A stretch of 64,000 bases of DNA from CBFDCQ01 sp965603355 (GTDB lineage: Bacteria; Hydrogenedentota; CAZGCA01; CBFDCQ01). The stretch covers positions 1-64,000 of the forward strand of contig CBFDCQ010000005.1 of the NCBI GenBank assembly GCA_965603355.1, given 5' to 3'. Made by a program: the position numbers and the translations under genes. Below, piece after piece: positions 1 through 8,727 of the stretch (the first letter of the stretch is position 1; the number at the start of each line of letters is the position of its first letter). Under the pieces are notes generated by a model. It was not told where the DNA came from, made no database searches, and worked only from the letters and a program-made list of their open reading frames with translations.

Positions 1-40
1 AGACAGGGGGATTTTCCGGGTACGGGCGCACCCCAAATCA

Positions 41-140
41 AGGTAGGGCGGGCGTCTCGCCCGCCACAGGGCCATCGCTTCAACCAGCGTCATTCCCGCT
101 TCCCGTTGCGTCATTCCCGCGCAGGCGGGAATCCAGGGAG
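41..140. repeat. Dispersed palindromic repeats at left edge
   Basis: A GGCGGGCG-TCTC-CGCCCGCC type palindrome lies near 46-64, and a second element with arms like GCGTCATTCCCGC and GCGGGAATCC covers about 88-135. A close copy of the first element occurs at about 38,024-38,050. No gene is supported in 1-141. Confidence 0.6.
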
Positions 141-141
141 G

Positions 142-273
142 TCAATGGACCAGACCGGGGCCTAATAGAATGAGCCCCAGGAATGCGAGAATCGCCCAGA
201 TTGCAGCGAAATCAATCCATCGCCTCCGGCAGCGCTTATCTGGCAGGTTCCCGCCCCCGGTCCCTCGTTTCAC
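142..273 (-). CDS. Possible 43-aa single-span membrane protein
   Basis: A GTG-initiated frame of 43 residues has a strongly basic N-terminal part (KRCRRRW) followed by one hydrophobic segment of about 20 residues (FAAIWAILAFLGLILL) and then a stop, as in a small inner-membrane protein with a positive-inside N-terminus. It overlaps the end of the interrupted frame upstream on the same strand. No family is recognised and the ribosome-binding site is weak, so it could also be a chance frame or the displaced tail of the upstream gene. Confidence 0.35.
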   Translation of the reverse strand: MKRGTGGGNLPDKRCRRRWIDFAAIWAILAFLGLILLGPGLVH

Positions 274-1303
274 TCTGGGCACCATCCTTGTATTGTGCCG
301 CCATGCGCTTCCTGAATTTGTTTTCTAAACGCTGTAGTTCTTCTTCGGAGATACCCAGTCTTCTCAGGCACCTCGCCGAAGCTCTGAAACACACTTCCTA
401 GTGTCTTGCCCTGTTCTCCGGAAGGTACGTTGAGAACTTGAACCGATGATGCAACATGTAGTGACACATGTCGTGAGCGATCACCGAAGCGTACAGCTCC
501 ACTCGTCGTAAGTATGGTGCTTTGACGCTTATCCCACGCACCGCTGTTTCCAGATTCAGTGTAGCCGTGTACCGAGGCTCGACAGACTCAATTCTCTTCA
601 GGTATCTCTGGGCCCTCTTGTAGTTGACAGGATCACGTTCCTTCAGAAGATCTAAAGCATTCACGGTCCTTCTGACGAATTCCGAATCGCCAGAGATCTG
701 AATGCCCCCCTTTTTGACAGGCGGTGTTCGTACGGTTGTCTTTGGAGCGCGACGTGTAGACCTCGCCTTTACCTCGGGGTTGTATTTTATTGTCTGGAGC
801 ACGAACGCCTCGAATTCGCTGTAAGCCGACATACGCGGGACTAACGACAAAACCTCGCGCACATCCTTTTGAGCAGGGGGACGGTCGTCCATGCAGCCGG
901 CGCTTCGTTTGGGCTCTTTAGTGACGTCGAGACTCGTGTAATACCCCCTGCTCATTCCGAAAGTGTAAACGTAGTCACTCCAGGGCAATGCTCTCTCTTT
1001 TCTAACGTTCTTCCAGATTATCCCTCCGCCCCGGTACAGTAAACCTTCCGGAGTAAGCACAACTTGGCAAAAGACGTCATAAGCGAAGTAATCCACAAGG
1101 AGAGCAGAGGCCATCAGAACGCCGACAGCGATAAGGATGGGTCTGTCTTGGGATACGCAAAACCACACAGCTGCACCCGATAAAGCCACACCGGGCACAA
1201 AGACGAACACTGCAAACAGGCTTTTAGCGAGAAGGCCCCGGCGATAAACAGGGCAACTGGATGGCGATTCTATGTCGTTCATGGCAAGCAAGGTACCTCC
1301 CAT
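236..1303 (-). pseudogene. Membrane protein with zincin-like HxxxH motif, interrupted by an in-frame amber stop
   Basis: The first 301 codons (1303 to 398) encode two hydrophobic segments (about residues 25-70), a beta-rich middle resembling a bacterial PH-like domain, and a C-terminal part with HDMCHYMLHH, which looks like a degenerate HExxH metalloprotease motif (Asp replaces Glu). A TAG follows at 398-400. The same frame then stays open for 53 more codons to a TAA at 236-238, encoding a plausible helical tail (RLGISEEELQRLENKF). I infer one original gene of about 355 codons broken by a single point mutation, or less likely a functional shorter protein. The exact family is not recognised. 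A second possible start is the ATG at 1282. Confidence 0.55.
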
Positions 1304-1375
1304 GTCCCCGCCCGGCCCTCTGAACCTGAGAACGCCGGGAACAAGGTTGATCCCGCACTGCTATTTTAGCACCTC

Positions 1376-2881
1376 CTACCGCCCGTGTAAAGTGGCTGAA
1401 GGTGCGGTTGCTCCACACTGGTCGTCGGGGCGGGACTGCTCCCCCCTCAGAAGCGACAGCGCGATAATGATGGCCATACTGCCGAGGAAGCCGAGGGCGA
1501 GGGGATCTTTCAGGTACTCCCAACCTAGGGGGGCGTGTACGCGCGGCCAGATGTTGACGAAGAGGATGCCGAAGATCATCCCGGCAGCGACCGCTTCCTT
1601 ACGCGTTCGCTTCCACAGTGCGCTCAGGACAAGCGCGGGGCCCAGACCCGCGCCGAGACTGGACCACGCACTGAACACCTGGCCGAACACGTTCGCCTTT
1701 CGCAGCGACACGGCGACTGCGAACAACGTGATTATCACCACGGCAACTCTCGACATGTGCACGGCACGTGCGGAGCTGAGAGGTCGTTTGAGCGTCTTCA
1801 CGACGATGTCCTCGACTATACACGCCGACCCGACGAGAAGTTGCGAGTCCGCCGTGCTCATCATCGCCGCCAGCGCCGCCGCGCACACTACCGCGCATAA
1901 CCACGCCGGCAGAAGCTTGTACGACATGGCGGGCATCACGTGTTCCGGATCGGCCAGGGACGCTTGCGTCAGTGCCCGACCGAGAAGGCCCAGCATGAAT
2001 GCGCCGAATAACGCAAACACTACCCAGATTACCGAGATCGTTCCCGCTAAATAGACTTTCCGTTCATCGCGAATGGCCATGTACCGCGCAAGAATGTGCG
2101 GTTGACCGGGGTAACCGAACGCCCAGGAGGTGTTGCTCAGCAGGACGCCGAGGAAGAAGCCAGCGCCTGACTTGCCGAACGTGAAGGAGAGCAGCGTGTT
2201 CGGGTCGCCGGTCGCGCGCAGCAGCTCGAGCGTCTTGTCGATGCCGCCCATTGACCGCACGGCAACGATCGGTACAAGCGTCACGGCGAAAAGCATCAGC
2301 ATACCTTGCAGCACGTCCGTCCAGGATGCCGCCAGGAACCCGCCGATGATAGTGTAGAGCATGACAATCGCCGCACCAATCACTATGGCGGCCGTGTACG
2401 ACACGTTCAAGCCCGGCACGGAACCGGATATCGTCTCGAACAGTTTGCCTGCCGCGATGAACTGTGCCGAGACGTACGAGCAGTACGAGAACAGTATTAT
2501 GAACACGGCGATGAGCCGCAGCACGTGCGTGCCGTCGCCGCCGAAACGCGCTTCGAGGTAGTCCGGGACGGTCAGCGCGCCGTACTGTTCGGTTTGGTGC
2601 CGCAAGCGTCTCGCCAGGACGAACCAGTTGAACACCGTACCGGCCGTGCACCCCACAACAACCCATATGGCGCTGAGACCGTCCCTGTATGCGATTCCCG
2701 GCAGCGCTATCACCAGCCACGCGCTCATATCGCTGGCCTGCGCGCTTATGGCGGATGTGAACGTGCCGAGATGGCGTCCCGCGAGCAGAAAATCGTCGAG
2801 CCGCTTGTTCCTGCCCCGCGCAATCAGCCCCAGCGTTGCCACACACGCGAAGTAGATCAGAAAGACGATCAGAAAAGTCAC
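1376..2881 (-). CDS. Sodium/solute symporter (SSS family, PutP-like)
   Basis: This integral membrane protein of about 501 residues imports a small solute, typically proline or another amino acid or organic acid, using the sodium gradient. It has about thirteen hydrophobic segments, an early GRHLGTFTSAISAQASDMSA stretch typical of TM1-TM2 in PutP-like SSS proteins, and a length normal for the family. The GTG at 2881 is chosen as start because GGAGAGGG precedes it by a few bases. A longer frame from a TTG at 2920 would overlap the predicted -10 box. The substrate cannot be read from the sequence. It stands alone on this strand, with repeats upstream. Confidence 0.85.
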   Translation of the reverse strand: MTFLIVFLIYFACVATLGLIARGRNKRLDDFLLAGRHLGTFTSAISAQASDMSAWLVIALPGIAYRDGLSAIWVVVGCTAGTVFNWFVLARRLRHQTEQYGALTVPDYLEARFGGDGTHVLRLIAVFIILFSYCSYVSAQFIAAGKLFETISGSVPGLNVSYTAAIVIGAAIVMLYTIIGGFLAASWTDVLQGMLMLFAVTLVPIVAVRSMGGIDKTLELLRATGDPNTLLSFTFGKSGAGFFLGVLLSNTSWAFGYPGQPHILARYMAIRDERKVYLAGTISVIWVVFALFGAFMLGLLGRALTQASLADPEHVMPAMSYKLLPAWLCAVVCAAALAAMMSTADSQLLVGSACIVEDIVVKTLKRPLSSARAVHMSRVAVVIITLFAVAVSLRKANVFGQVFSAWSSLGAGLGPALVLSALWKRTRKEAVAAGMIFGILFVNIWPRVHAPLGWEYLKDPLALGFLGSMAIIIALSLLRGEQSRPDDQCGATAPSATLHGR

Positions 2882-2911
2882 AAGTCTACCCTCTCCGTTT
2901 GCCCGGGGGTA

Positions 2912-2941
2912 ATCATACAACTACTCGCGGTGATGATTCAA
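2912..2941 (-). promoter_or_regulatory. Sigma-70-like promoter for the symporter
   Basis: On the minus strand TTGAAT (2936-2941) and TATGAT (2912-2917) are separated by 18 bases. The predicted transcript would start near 2905, which excludes the upstream TTG at 2920 as translation start and supports the GTG at 2881. Confidence 0.5.
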
Positions 2942-2959
2942 TGATTTGTCGGGACAGGT

Positions 2960-3120
2960 GGTGCACGTAGGGGCACGCCGCGGCGCGCCCAGTGCGAGGC
3001 ATGCCTCGCCCCTACGTAAGGCCTGCGCCGTTTGACAGGCAGGAATGTCTGTCCCACTAAGATTTGGGGCAAGATGGTGGGGCAGGCATTCCTGCCTGCC
3101 CGCCGAAGGCGAGCAGGGCC
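2960..3120. repeat. Cluster of dispersed palindromic repeats
   Basis: This gene-free gap holds GTAGGGGC-type and GGCAGGAATG/CATTCCTGCC-type palindromes (for example around 2968-3015 and 3037-3105) like those elsewhere in the window. I see no coding sequence in 2942-3208. Confidence 0.6.
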
Positions 3121-3184
3121 GTGTTCGGAAGGGCGCAGTCCGCTGCCGCGACTGCCCCTATGCCAGCGTTGCGTGCACCACCTC

Positions 3185-3204
3185 GGCCGACACGGGGGTC
3201 GGCC
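3185..3204 (-). terminator. Hairpin downstream of the CBS-domain genes
   Basis: GGCCGAC and GTCGGCC form a 7-bp stem with a 6-base loop just past the stop codon at 3209. No U-tract follows on the minus strand, so it may be only a transcript-stabilising hairpin. Confidence 0.3.
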
Positions 3205-3208
3205 CTCC

Positions 3209-3634
3209 CTAATCCCCCGTATGCATCTTGAGGTAATACTCGAGATGGCCGGTCTTGAGGCCTGACATGTACTGAACGATGTCGAAGCTCGTAAGGATCG
3301 CGACGGGCCTTTTCGGCCCTGCGTGCGGGTCGATGATGACTAGATGCTCGAACTTGCGTTTCTTCATGAGGTCTATGGCATCTTCGACGGGCGCTTGGGG
3401 GTCAACCTCAATCTTGTACGGTCTCATGATCTTTTCGGCTTTGATGTCCTCGATATCCTTGCCGCAAAGAGGCAGAAGCTCCATGACCGAGATGACACCC
3501 CATACCTCGCCCATCTCGTCCACAACCACTACGGAACGTATCTCGTTGTCGTTCATTATGCGCGCGACGTCCTTGACGCTGTCCTCCGGGTAGCAGAAAA
3601 TCACACCTTTATGCATCAGGTCGGATATGTTCAT
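3209..3634 (-). CDS. Tandem CBS-domain protein
   Basis: This protein of about 141 residues is made almost entirely of two CBS motifs (about residues 1-60 and 70-135), a module that usually binds adenine nucleotides and regulates a partner. Typical features are the MHKGVIFCYPEDSV start, VWGVISVMEL and a repeat beginning KIMRPYKIEVDP. The ATG at 3634 lies nine bases after GGAG and is preferred over 3640, which is too close. It follows a paralogous CBS gene by 13 bases, so the two are co-transcribed and may form a heterodimer. No effector domain is fused to it, so the target is unknown. Confidence 0.85.
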   Translation of the reverse strand: MNISDLMHKGVIFCYPEDSVKDVARIMNDNEIRSVVVVDEMGEVWGVISVMELLPLCGKDIEDIKAEKIMRPYKIEVDPQAPVEDAIDLMKKRKFEHLVIIDPHAGPKRPVAILTSFDIVQYMSGLKTGHLEYYLKMHTGD

Positions 3635-3647
3635 CGTCATTCACTCC

Positions 3648-4034
3648 TCAAGCTGTTGCCATCTGTCTCACAATATCCGCCGCGGAGAGGACACCGAACA
3701 CCGCCTTGCTTCCCGGCCTATCAGATACCACGACTAGATGTTCGATCCTCCTTCTCGCCATCAACTCGATTGCCTCCTGCAGAGACGAGCTCGGCGTAAT
3801 CGTGATCGTGTACGGTAGGAGTATGTCCCGCGCTTTCGTTTTGTCGAGATCCTTGCCAAATGCTTTAAGAATGCTCCTTGCGGAGATGATCCCTTGCACC
3901 TCGTGCTGGCCGTTGACCACAACGCAGTACCGCGAGCGGTTGACGACCATGATCTGGGCTACCTCGCGTATGCTCGTATCCTCCGCGCACGTCAGCGCAC
4001 CTCGCCGCATCCGCTGCATCACTTTCTCTTCCAT
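3648..4034 (-). CDS. Tandem CBS-domain protein
   Basis: A second stand-alone CBS pair (about 128 residues), related to the neighbour downstream. It shows VMQRMRRGALTCAEDTSIRE at the start of the first repeat and ARDILLPYTITITPSSS at the start of the second. The ATG at 4034 is chosen because GAGGAG sits six bases before it; the in-frame ATG at 4064 would overlap the end of the glycosidase gene. The position directly behind a GH127 gene suggests one transcript, but a functional link to sugar metabolism is only inferred. Confidence 0.85.
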   Translation of the reverse strand: MEEKVMQRMRRGALTCAEDTSIREVAQIMVVNRSRYCVVVNGQHEVQGIISARSILKAFGKDLDKTKARDILLPYTITITPSSSLQEAIELMARRRIEHLVVVSDRPGSKAVFGVLSAADIVRQMATA

Positions 4035-4048
4035 CGTTTTCTCCTCTT

Positions 4049-6460
4049 CTACTTCACTTTCCACTCGTGTACGCCGCCGGCGAAGTCTTCCTGCCCCTGG
4101 ATTTCGAGTCGGAGGGCGTCGGTTTTCACGGTGTCGAAGGTAACGCTGTTGTACTTGTCTTTCTCCACACCGTAGTCATCCTCGGTGTCGACCGGTATCC
4201 ATTCATCGCCGGATTTGTACATAACGCGCCACGACTGCGGCAGGCGGCACTCCCCGATGCCGGTGTCGTCGAACCAGTATACCTCGACAGAGGAGACGTC
4301 CGCCGGTTCCTCGAAATCGTACTGGACCCACTCCTCGGTCCCCTTACGCGGCCACCAGTGGAAGAAAGGAACCGAGTGGTCGATGGAACTCTTCGGTTCC
4401 AACCGATCGTTCACAGCGTTGGCGTTTACGCCGGCCGAGACGGTCAGTTTGCTGTTGAAGGCAATTGAAGAGCCCGCCAACGGTTTCGCCGCCGACTCGT
4501 CACGCGCCAGCCATACCGCCATCTCACCTTGACCCCTGTGCGCCCAGGCATAGTAAGGTATGGCCAGGAAGTCCTGTTCCGACTTCACGAGAGATTCGCC
4601 ATCGTCGGCGAAGGTGACGCCGTAAGCCGTACCATGAATCACCTGTACGCCCTCGAGCATATCCTCACGGTACTCGCTCTTCAGAGCCGCGTCGTCCGGC
4701 AAGAGCAGGTTCCGCACGTGTCCATCCTTATTATCCGGCCATTCCGCACAGAACACAATTGGACCGCGCTGCAGCGCCGTCTTGCCTATGTCATCCTCGA
4801 CCTTCTCGTGCGCCAGCACGCGCCGTACGGGCATCGGCAGGTCAATCTCGATCACGTCACCCTTCTTCCATTCGCGGCGAATTGTCGCGAAACCTTTTTC
4901 GATATCCATATCAATCGACGTACCATTTACCTTAATCGCGGCCTTCTCACCGGTCTCCTTCGCGAAACGATACAGGTCGCTCGGTACGGGCTTGTCCTGT
5001 GCCCAACCGGGTACGCGCACGTGAATCGCGAACTCCGCCGACCGTTCAGGGTTCACGGTCATCTTAACCGCGCCGTCCCACGGGTACCGTGTGTCCTGTT
5101 CTATTCGGACAGTGTTTTCTGCAATCTTGACCGTCGCGCCGCCCCCGACGAACATGTTCACGTAGAGAATATCGTCGCGGTGCGCGTAGACGTACCCGGG
5201 AACCGACGCCACGAACCGGGTGACGTTGCTTGGACAGCACGCGCACCCAAACCACGGGCTGCGGCTGTGCGTGCCGAACGATTCGAGCGGGTTCGGGTAG
5301 AAGAACAGGTTACCCTTGAGCGATATACCGGAAATCGAGCCGTTATATAGCGTCCGTTCCATCACATCAATGTACTTTGCGTCACCGTGCATCAAGAAAA
5401 GGCGATGGTTCCAGAACACGTTGGCGATCGCCGCGCACGTCTCGCAGTAAGCGGTCAAGTTGGGTAGCTGATAGCCATCCCCAAAGGCTTCACCGCCTCC
5501 GCGCGCACCTATCCCGCCGGTGACGTACAGCTTCCGCGATACAATGTCATCCCAGATGCGGTCAATCGCCTCGGCGTAATCCGCATCGCCGGTAAGAGCC
5601 GCAGCATCCGCCATACCTGAGTACATGTAGGCAGCGCGAACAGAGTGTCCGACCGCCTCAGTCTGCTCGATCACAGGTTTGTAGTCCTGGTTGTACTCGC
5701 CCCAGAGCTCGCGTCCGTCATGCGTGTGCCCGCGCACATCAAGGAAGAACTTCGCCAGGTTCAGGTACCTCTCATCGCCGGTCACACGGTACAGTTTGAC
5801 CAGCCCGATCTCGATCTCCTGATGACCCGGCGGTATGCGTTTCTTACCCGGACCGAACACACGATCGATCAAGTCGGCGTTCTTCAGCGCAACGTCCAGG
5901 AACGCGCGTTTACCGGTCGCCTGGTAGTGCGCGACGGCCGCCTCGTACATGTGCCCGACGTTGTACAGCTCGTGGCCATGCGCCAACTCCGACCAGCGGG
6001 GCGCGTCGGTGCCACCCCTGGAAGGGCCAATCGTGCGGAACGTGTACAGGTACCCGTCCTCCTCCTGTGCAGCCGCAACCTTGGCGATAAGCTCATCGAG
6101 GTAGCGCTCGAGTTTCGGGTCGGGATGTAGGCTCAACGCGTACGCCGCCCCCTCCATGATCTTGAACACATCCGAATCGTTGAAATATATCCCCTCAAAT
6201 TCGCCCTCGACGAGTCCGCCGGCCACTTCGAAGTTCCTAATCCGGTTCGTTTCCTCGCATTTCTTGAAGGTGTACGGGATCGTCACCGTTCGGTTGATCT
6301 CCATCCGAGGCAGCCAGAACTCGTCAGTGAAATGCACGTCCGTGAAAGGTACCGGCTTTACCGGGTAATCCCGTTTCATCTCAGCCGCAAACGCAAGGCT
6401 CGACGCCATTACGGCAAGAAGGACCATCACTATTCCCACAACGTGTTTGGATTTGCTCAT
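4049..6460 (-). CDS. Secreted beta-L-arabinofuranosidase, GH127 family
   Basis: This exported enzyme of about 803 residues should hydrolyse beta-L-arabinofuranosides from plant or algal glycans. A signal peptide (hydrophobic VVGIVMVLLAVM, ending near SLAFAAE) precedes the (alpha/alpha)6 catalytic domain. The GH127 metal and nucleophile residues are present: an ETC motif near residues 340-342 and a CACCPSNVTRF motif near 406-416, equivalent to the Glu/Cys and Cys-Cys zinc site of HypBA1. A C-terminal beta-sandwich (YDFEEPADVSSVEVYWFDDT onward) looks discoidin-like and may bind carbohydrate. The ATG at 6460 has GGAGG six bases upstream. Neighbours are an EamA exporter and two CBS proteins. Confidence 0.9.
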   Translation of the reverse strand: MSKSKHVVGIVMVLLAVMASSLAFAAEMKRDYPVKPVPFTDVHFTDEFWLPRMEINRTVTIPYTFKKCEETNRIRNFEVAGGLVEGEFEGIYFNDSDVFKIMEGAAYALSLHPDPKLERYLDELIAKVAAAQEEDGYLYTFRTIGPSRGGTDAPRWSELAHGHELYNVGHMYEAAVAHYQATGKRAFLDVALKNADLIDRVFGPGKKRIPPGHQEIEIGLVKLYRVTGDERYLNLAKFFLDVRGHTHDGRELWGEYNQDYKPVIEQTEAVGHSVRAAYMYSGMADAAALTGDADYAEAIDRIWDDIVSRKLYVTGGIGARGGGEAFGDGYQLPNLTAYCETCAAIANVFWNHRLFLMHGDAKYIDVMERTLYNGSISGISLKGNLFFYPNPLESFGTHSRSPWFGCACCPSNVTRFVASVPGYVYAHRDDILYVNMFVGGGATVKIAENTVRIEQDTRYPWDGAVKMTVNPERSAEFAIHVRVPGWAQDKPVPSDLYRFAKETGEKAAIKVNGTSIDMDIEKGFATIRREWKKGDVIEIDLPMPVRRVLAHEKVEDDIGKTALQRGPIVFCAEWPDNKDGHVRNLLLPDDAALKSEYREDMLEGVQVIHGTAYGVTFADDGESLVKSEQDFLAIPYYAWAHRGQGEMAVWLARDESAAKPLAGSSIAFNSKLTVSAGVNANAVNDRLEPKSSIDHSVPFFHWWPRKGTEEWVQYDFEEPADVSSVEVYWFDDTGIGECRLPQSWRVMYKSGDEWIPVDTEDDYGVEKDKYNSVTFDTVKTDALRLEIQGQEDFAGGVHEWKVK

Positions 6461-6502
6461 CATTCTCCTCCCAACTTCACACTGGCCACAAAGCACATCA
6501 CT

Positions 6503-7435
6503 TCATGCGGTCTCGGTCTCCTCCGCGATCTCTGTCGCAGAGCTGCCTCCCCGACGCGTACGGCTGCTGTACTGCTGCAATATTATACCAACTACAATGA
6601 AAACCAGCCCAACTATTGTCGAGGGCGATATTTCCTCCTTGACTACGATACGTATCCATATCAGCGACATGAACGGAGCGATGAATATCAGGTTGCTCAC
6701 CTTCGCAGTTGTTCTGGAAAGCTTCAGGGCCATAAACCACAGCACGAAGGTAACGCCCATTTCAAACAAGCCCACGTAAGTTACCCCCAACAACCCTTTG
6801 ATCTCTGGGACCACCATCCTGGAAGATAGAAGCATCGCGATCAGAATGAAAACGAAGCCGAACGCGAAATTCAGGAACAACTTCGCGACCTCATCCCTCT
6901 TGTCCCTCACGTTATACAGCCAGAACAGGGCCCAGATCAGTGAAGAGCTGAGCGCGAGACATACTCCGAAAGGATTCGAGAACTTCAGCGATGTCAGATC
7001 GCCCTTAGCAGCTACTATCACGACTCCGAAAAAGCCAATGATAATTGCCAGGATGCTCCTGGGTCCGATCTTCTGCCTGAGCAGAGGAATGGATAACAGG
7101 ACGAGCATTATGGACCAGGTATAGTTCAACGTCATCGCCTCTTGAGCGCGCAGCAGCGAGTAGGCCTTGAGGAGAACAACGTAGTAGAGAAACGGGTTCA
7201 GAAGGCCAAGCAGCGCAGAGTGCAGGTAGTCTCTTATGGAATAGGTTTTAAGCAGGGCCACCTTGTTCTGCATCAGCAGAATCATGAAAAGAATTGCGAT
7301 CGAAACGATTGACGCGTAGAACAGTAGCTGGAGGTAATCAAGGTACCTGAGCGTGAGTTTGAAGGCCGCCGCGGCAGTCGACCAGAACAGCACCGCCGTT
7401 ATGGCGTAGGCATAAGCTTGCTTCTGTTTTTTCAT
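6503..7435 (-). CDS. EamA/DMT-family transporter
   Basis: A ten-helix inner-membrane protein of about 310 residues with two EamA repeats (roughly residues 8-140 and 155-290), the family of drug/metabolite exporters and permeases. The second repeat ends with SPSTIVGLVFIVVGIIL, typical of DMT proteins. The start at 7435 (MKKQKQAY) is preferred because the open frame upstream to 7594 translates a dispersed repeat (EILRFAQND), not protein. No clear Shine-Dalgarno is seen. It ends 42 bases before the GH127 gene on the same strand, so the two are probably co-transcribed; the substrate is unknown. Confidence 0.85.
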   Translation of the reverse strand: MKKQKQAYAYAITAVLFWSTAAAAFKLTLRYLDYLQLLFYASIVSIAILFMILLMQNKVALLKTYSIRDYLHSALLGLLNPFLYYVVLLKAYSLLRAQEAMTLNYTWSIMLVLLSIPLLRQKIGPRSILAIIIGFFGVVIVAAKGDLTSLKFSNPFGVCLALSSSLIWALFWLYNVRDKRDEVAKLFLNFAFGFVFILIAMLLSSRMVVPEIKGLLGVTYVGLFEMGVTFVLWFMALKLSRTTAKVSNLIFIAPFMSLIWIRIVVKEEISPSTIVGLVFIVVGIILQQYSSRTRRGGSSATEIAEETETA

Positions 7436-7459
7436 TACCAGCGACCAATCTTCAGTGCC

Positions 7460-7625
7460 ACATACGTCATTCTGAGCGAAGCGAAGAATCTCACATAGGG
7501 CGGTTCGCGAACCGCCCCTACGAATCGACACGTTTTTCGTAGGGGCGAGTCTAAGACTCGCCCGCAGGACCCTCCTCTTTCGGCCACAGTACACGGGCAG
7601 GTCTGAGACCTGCCCCTACGTTCCG
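7460..7625. repeat. Composite dispersed repeat between ddl and the EamA gene
   Basis: The gap contains a TCATTCTGAGCGAAGCGAAG element (from about 7469, a second copy family at 17,059), a GGCGGTTCGCGAACCGCC palindrome (about 7500-7517), GGGCGAGTCTAAGACTCGCCC (about 7542-7562) and GGGCAGGTCTGAGACCTGCCC (about 7594-7614). These are non-coding dispersed elements. Confidence 0.7.
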
Positions 7626-7659
7626 TCCAGGTCGCAAGGGTACGGGATGAGGGCTGACT

Positions 7660-8727
7660 CTACAACGGTCTCTTTGTCCGGCGCTCCTCGTGGGTGGCAA
7701 TTGCGACCTGGATGAGTCTGTCGAGCAGTTCCGGGAACGATATACCTGCAGCGGCGGCGGCCTGCGGTAGAAGCGAGGTCTCCGTCATGCCGGGGATCGT
7801 GTTGATCTCGAGAAAACAGATACCCTTTTCCGACAGGATCACGTCTGTACGGCTCATCGACCCTGCGCCGACGATTTTGTGGACATCAACTGCGGTCTTC
7901 TGCATGCGTTCGGTTGTCTCGGGATCGAGCTCCGCCGGGGTGATCTCACGTGACGCGCCGGGTGTGTACTTCGCCTCAAAATCGAAGAACTCGCTCGTGA
8001 CAGGTACGATCTCCGTTACGGGCAGCGCGAACGGTTCCTCGCCGGGGAATCCGCCGAGCACGGAACAGGTCAGCTCCTTGCCGGCTACGAACTCCTCGAT
8101 CATTGCCCGCCCTTCGTAGCTCAGACCTTCCGGCAGAAGCTCTCGCAGATCCTCCTCGTTCTTGGGTATGCTCATACCGACGCTCGAACCCTGCTCGATA
8201 GGTTTTACCACACACGGGAAACCTATCTCTTCACTAACGCGGGCCAACACGCGGTCGGTGTCGGCAGTCCAATCCCGTTCCTCGACGATCGCGTGGCGCG
8301 GGACAAGAATCCCGTGGTACGCGACGAGCTGTTTGCACCGCACCTTGTCCATCGCCAGAGCGCTCGCGCACACTCCCGAACCGGTGTAAGGGATATCCAT
8401 CATTTCGAGCAGCGCCTGCACTTTCCCGTCCTCGCCATACGGACCGTGCAGCGCCACGAAGGCCACGTCCACCTCGTCACTGCTTATCCTTTTCACGGGA
8501 CTTGCGCCCCCTGCGGGCGCCGACGGACCGCTTTCCGACTCGTCCCCGATCAAGGTGAGGCCGGTTTCCGGCAGAAGCCATTTACCCTCGCGACTGATGG
8601 TCACCGGTTTGACGTCGTACATATTCCTATCGAGCGCCTCGACGACCTTCTCGCCGGTCTTGAGCGATATATCGTGCTCGGAACTCGGACCGCCCATTAA
8701 CACGATGACGTTAAGCCTGCGCTGCAT
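7660..8727 (-). CDS. ddl: D-alanine--D-alanine ligase
   Basis: An ATP-grasp enzyme of about 355 residues that joins two D-alanines for peptidoglycan synthesis in the cytoplasm. The N-terminal GGPSSEHDISLKTG loop is the diagnostic Ddl substrate motif, followed by HGPYGEDGKVQALLE, the ATP-grasp VVKPIEQGSSVGMS region and the C-terminal FLEINTIPGMTETSL. The ATG at 8727 follows GAAAGGG by four bases and overlaps the end of panE by 17 bases, so the pair is translationally linked. Length is normal. Confidence 0.95.
   Translation of the reverse strand: MQRRLNVIVLMGGPSSEHDISLKTGEKVVEALDRNMYDVKPVTISREGKWLLPETGLTLIGDESESGPSAPAGGASPVKRISSDEVDVAFVALHGPYGEDGKVQALLEMMDIPYTGSGVCASALAMDKVRCKQLVAYHGILVPRHAIVEERDWTADTDRVLARVSEEIGFPCVVKPIEQGSSVGMSIPKNEEDLRELLPEGLSYEGRAMIEEFVAGKELTCSVLGGFPGEEPFALPVTEIVPVTSEFFDFEAKYTPGASREITPAELDPETTERMQKTAVDVHKIVGAGSMSRTDVILSEKGICFLEINTIPGMTETSLLPQAAAAAGISFPELLDRLIQVAIATHEERRTKRPL

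Noticed and set aside
236..400. Amber codon as a pyrrolysine or selenocysteine-like recoding site
   Set aside because: No insertion element, no relevant tRNA or synthetase is visible, and the protein family is not known for recoding. A point mutation is simpler.
7436..7594. N-terminal extension of the EamA transporter
   Set aside because: The extension encodes EILRFAQND, the translation of the dispersed TCATTCTGAGCG repeat, so the start at 7435 is used.
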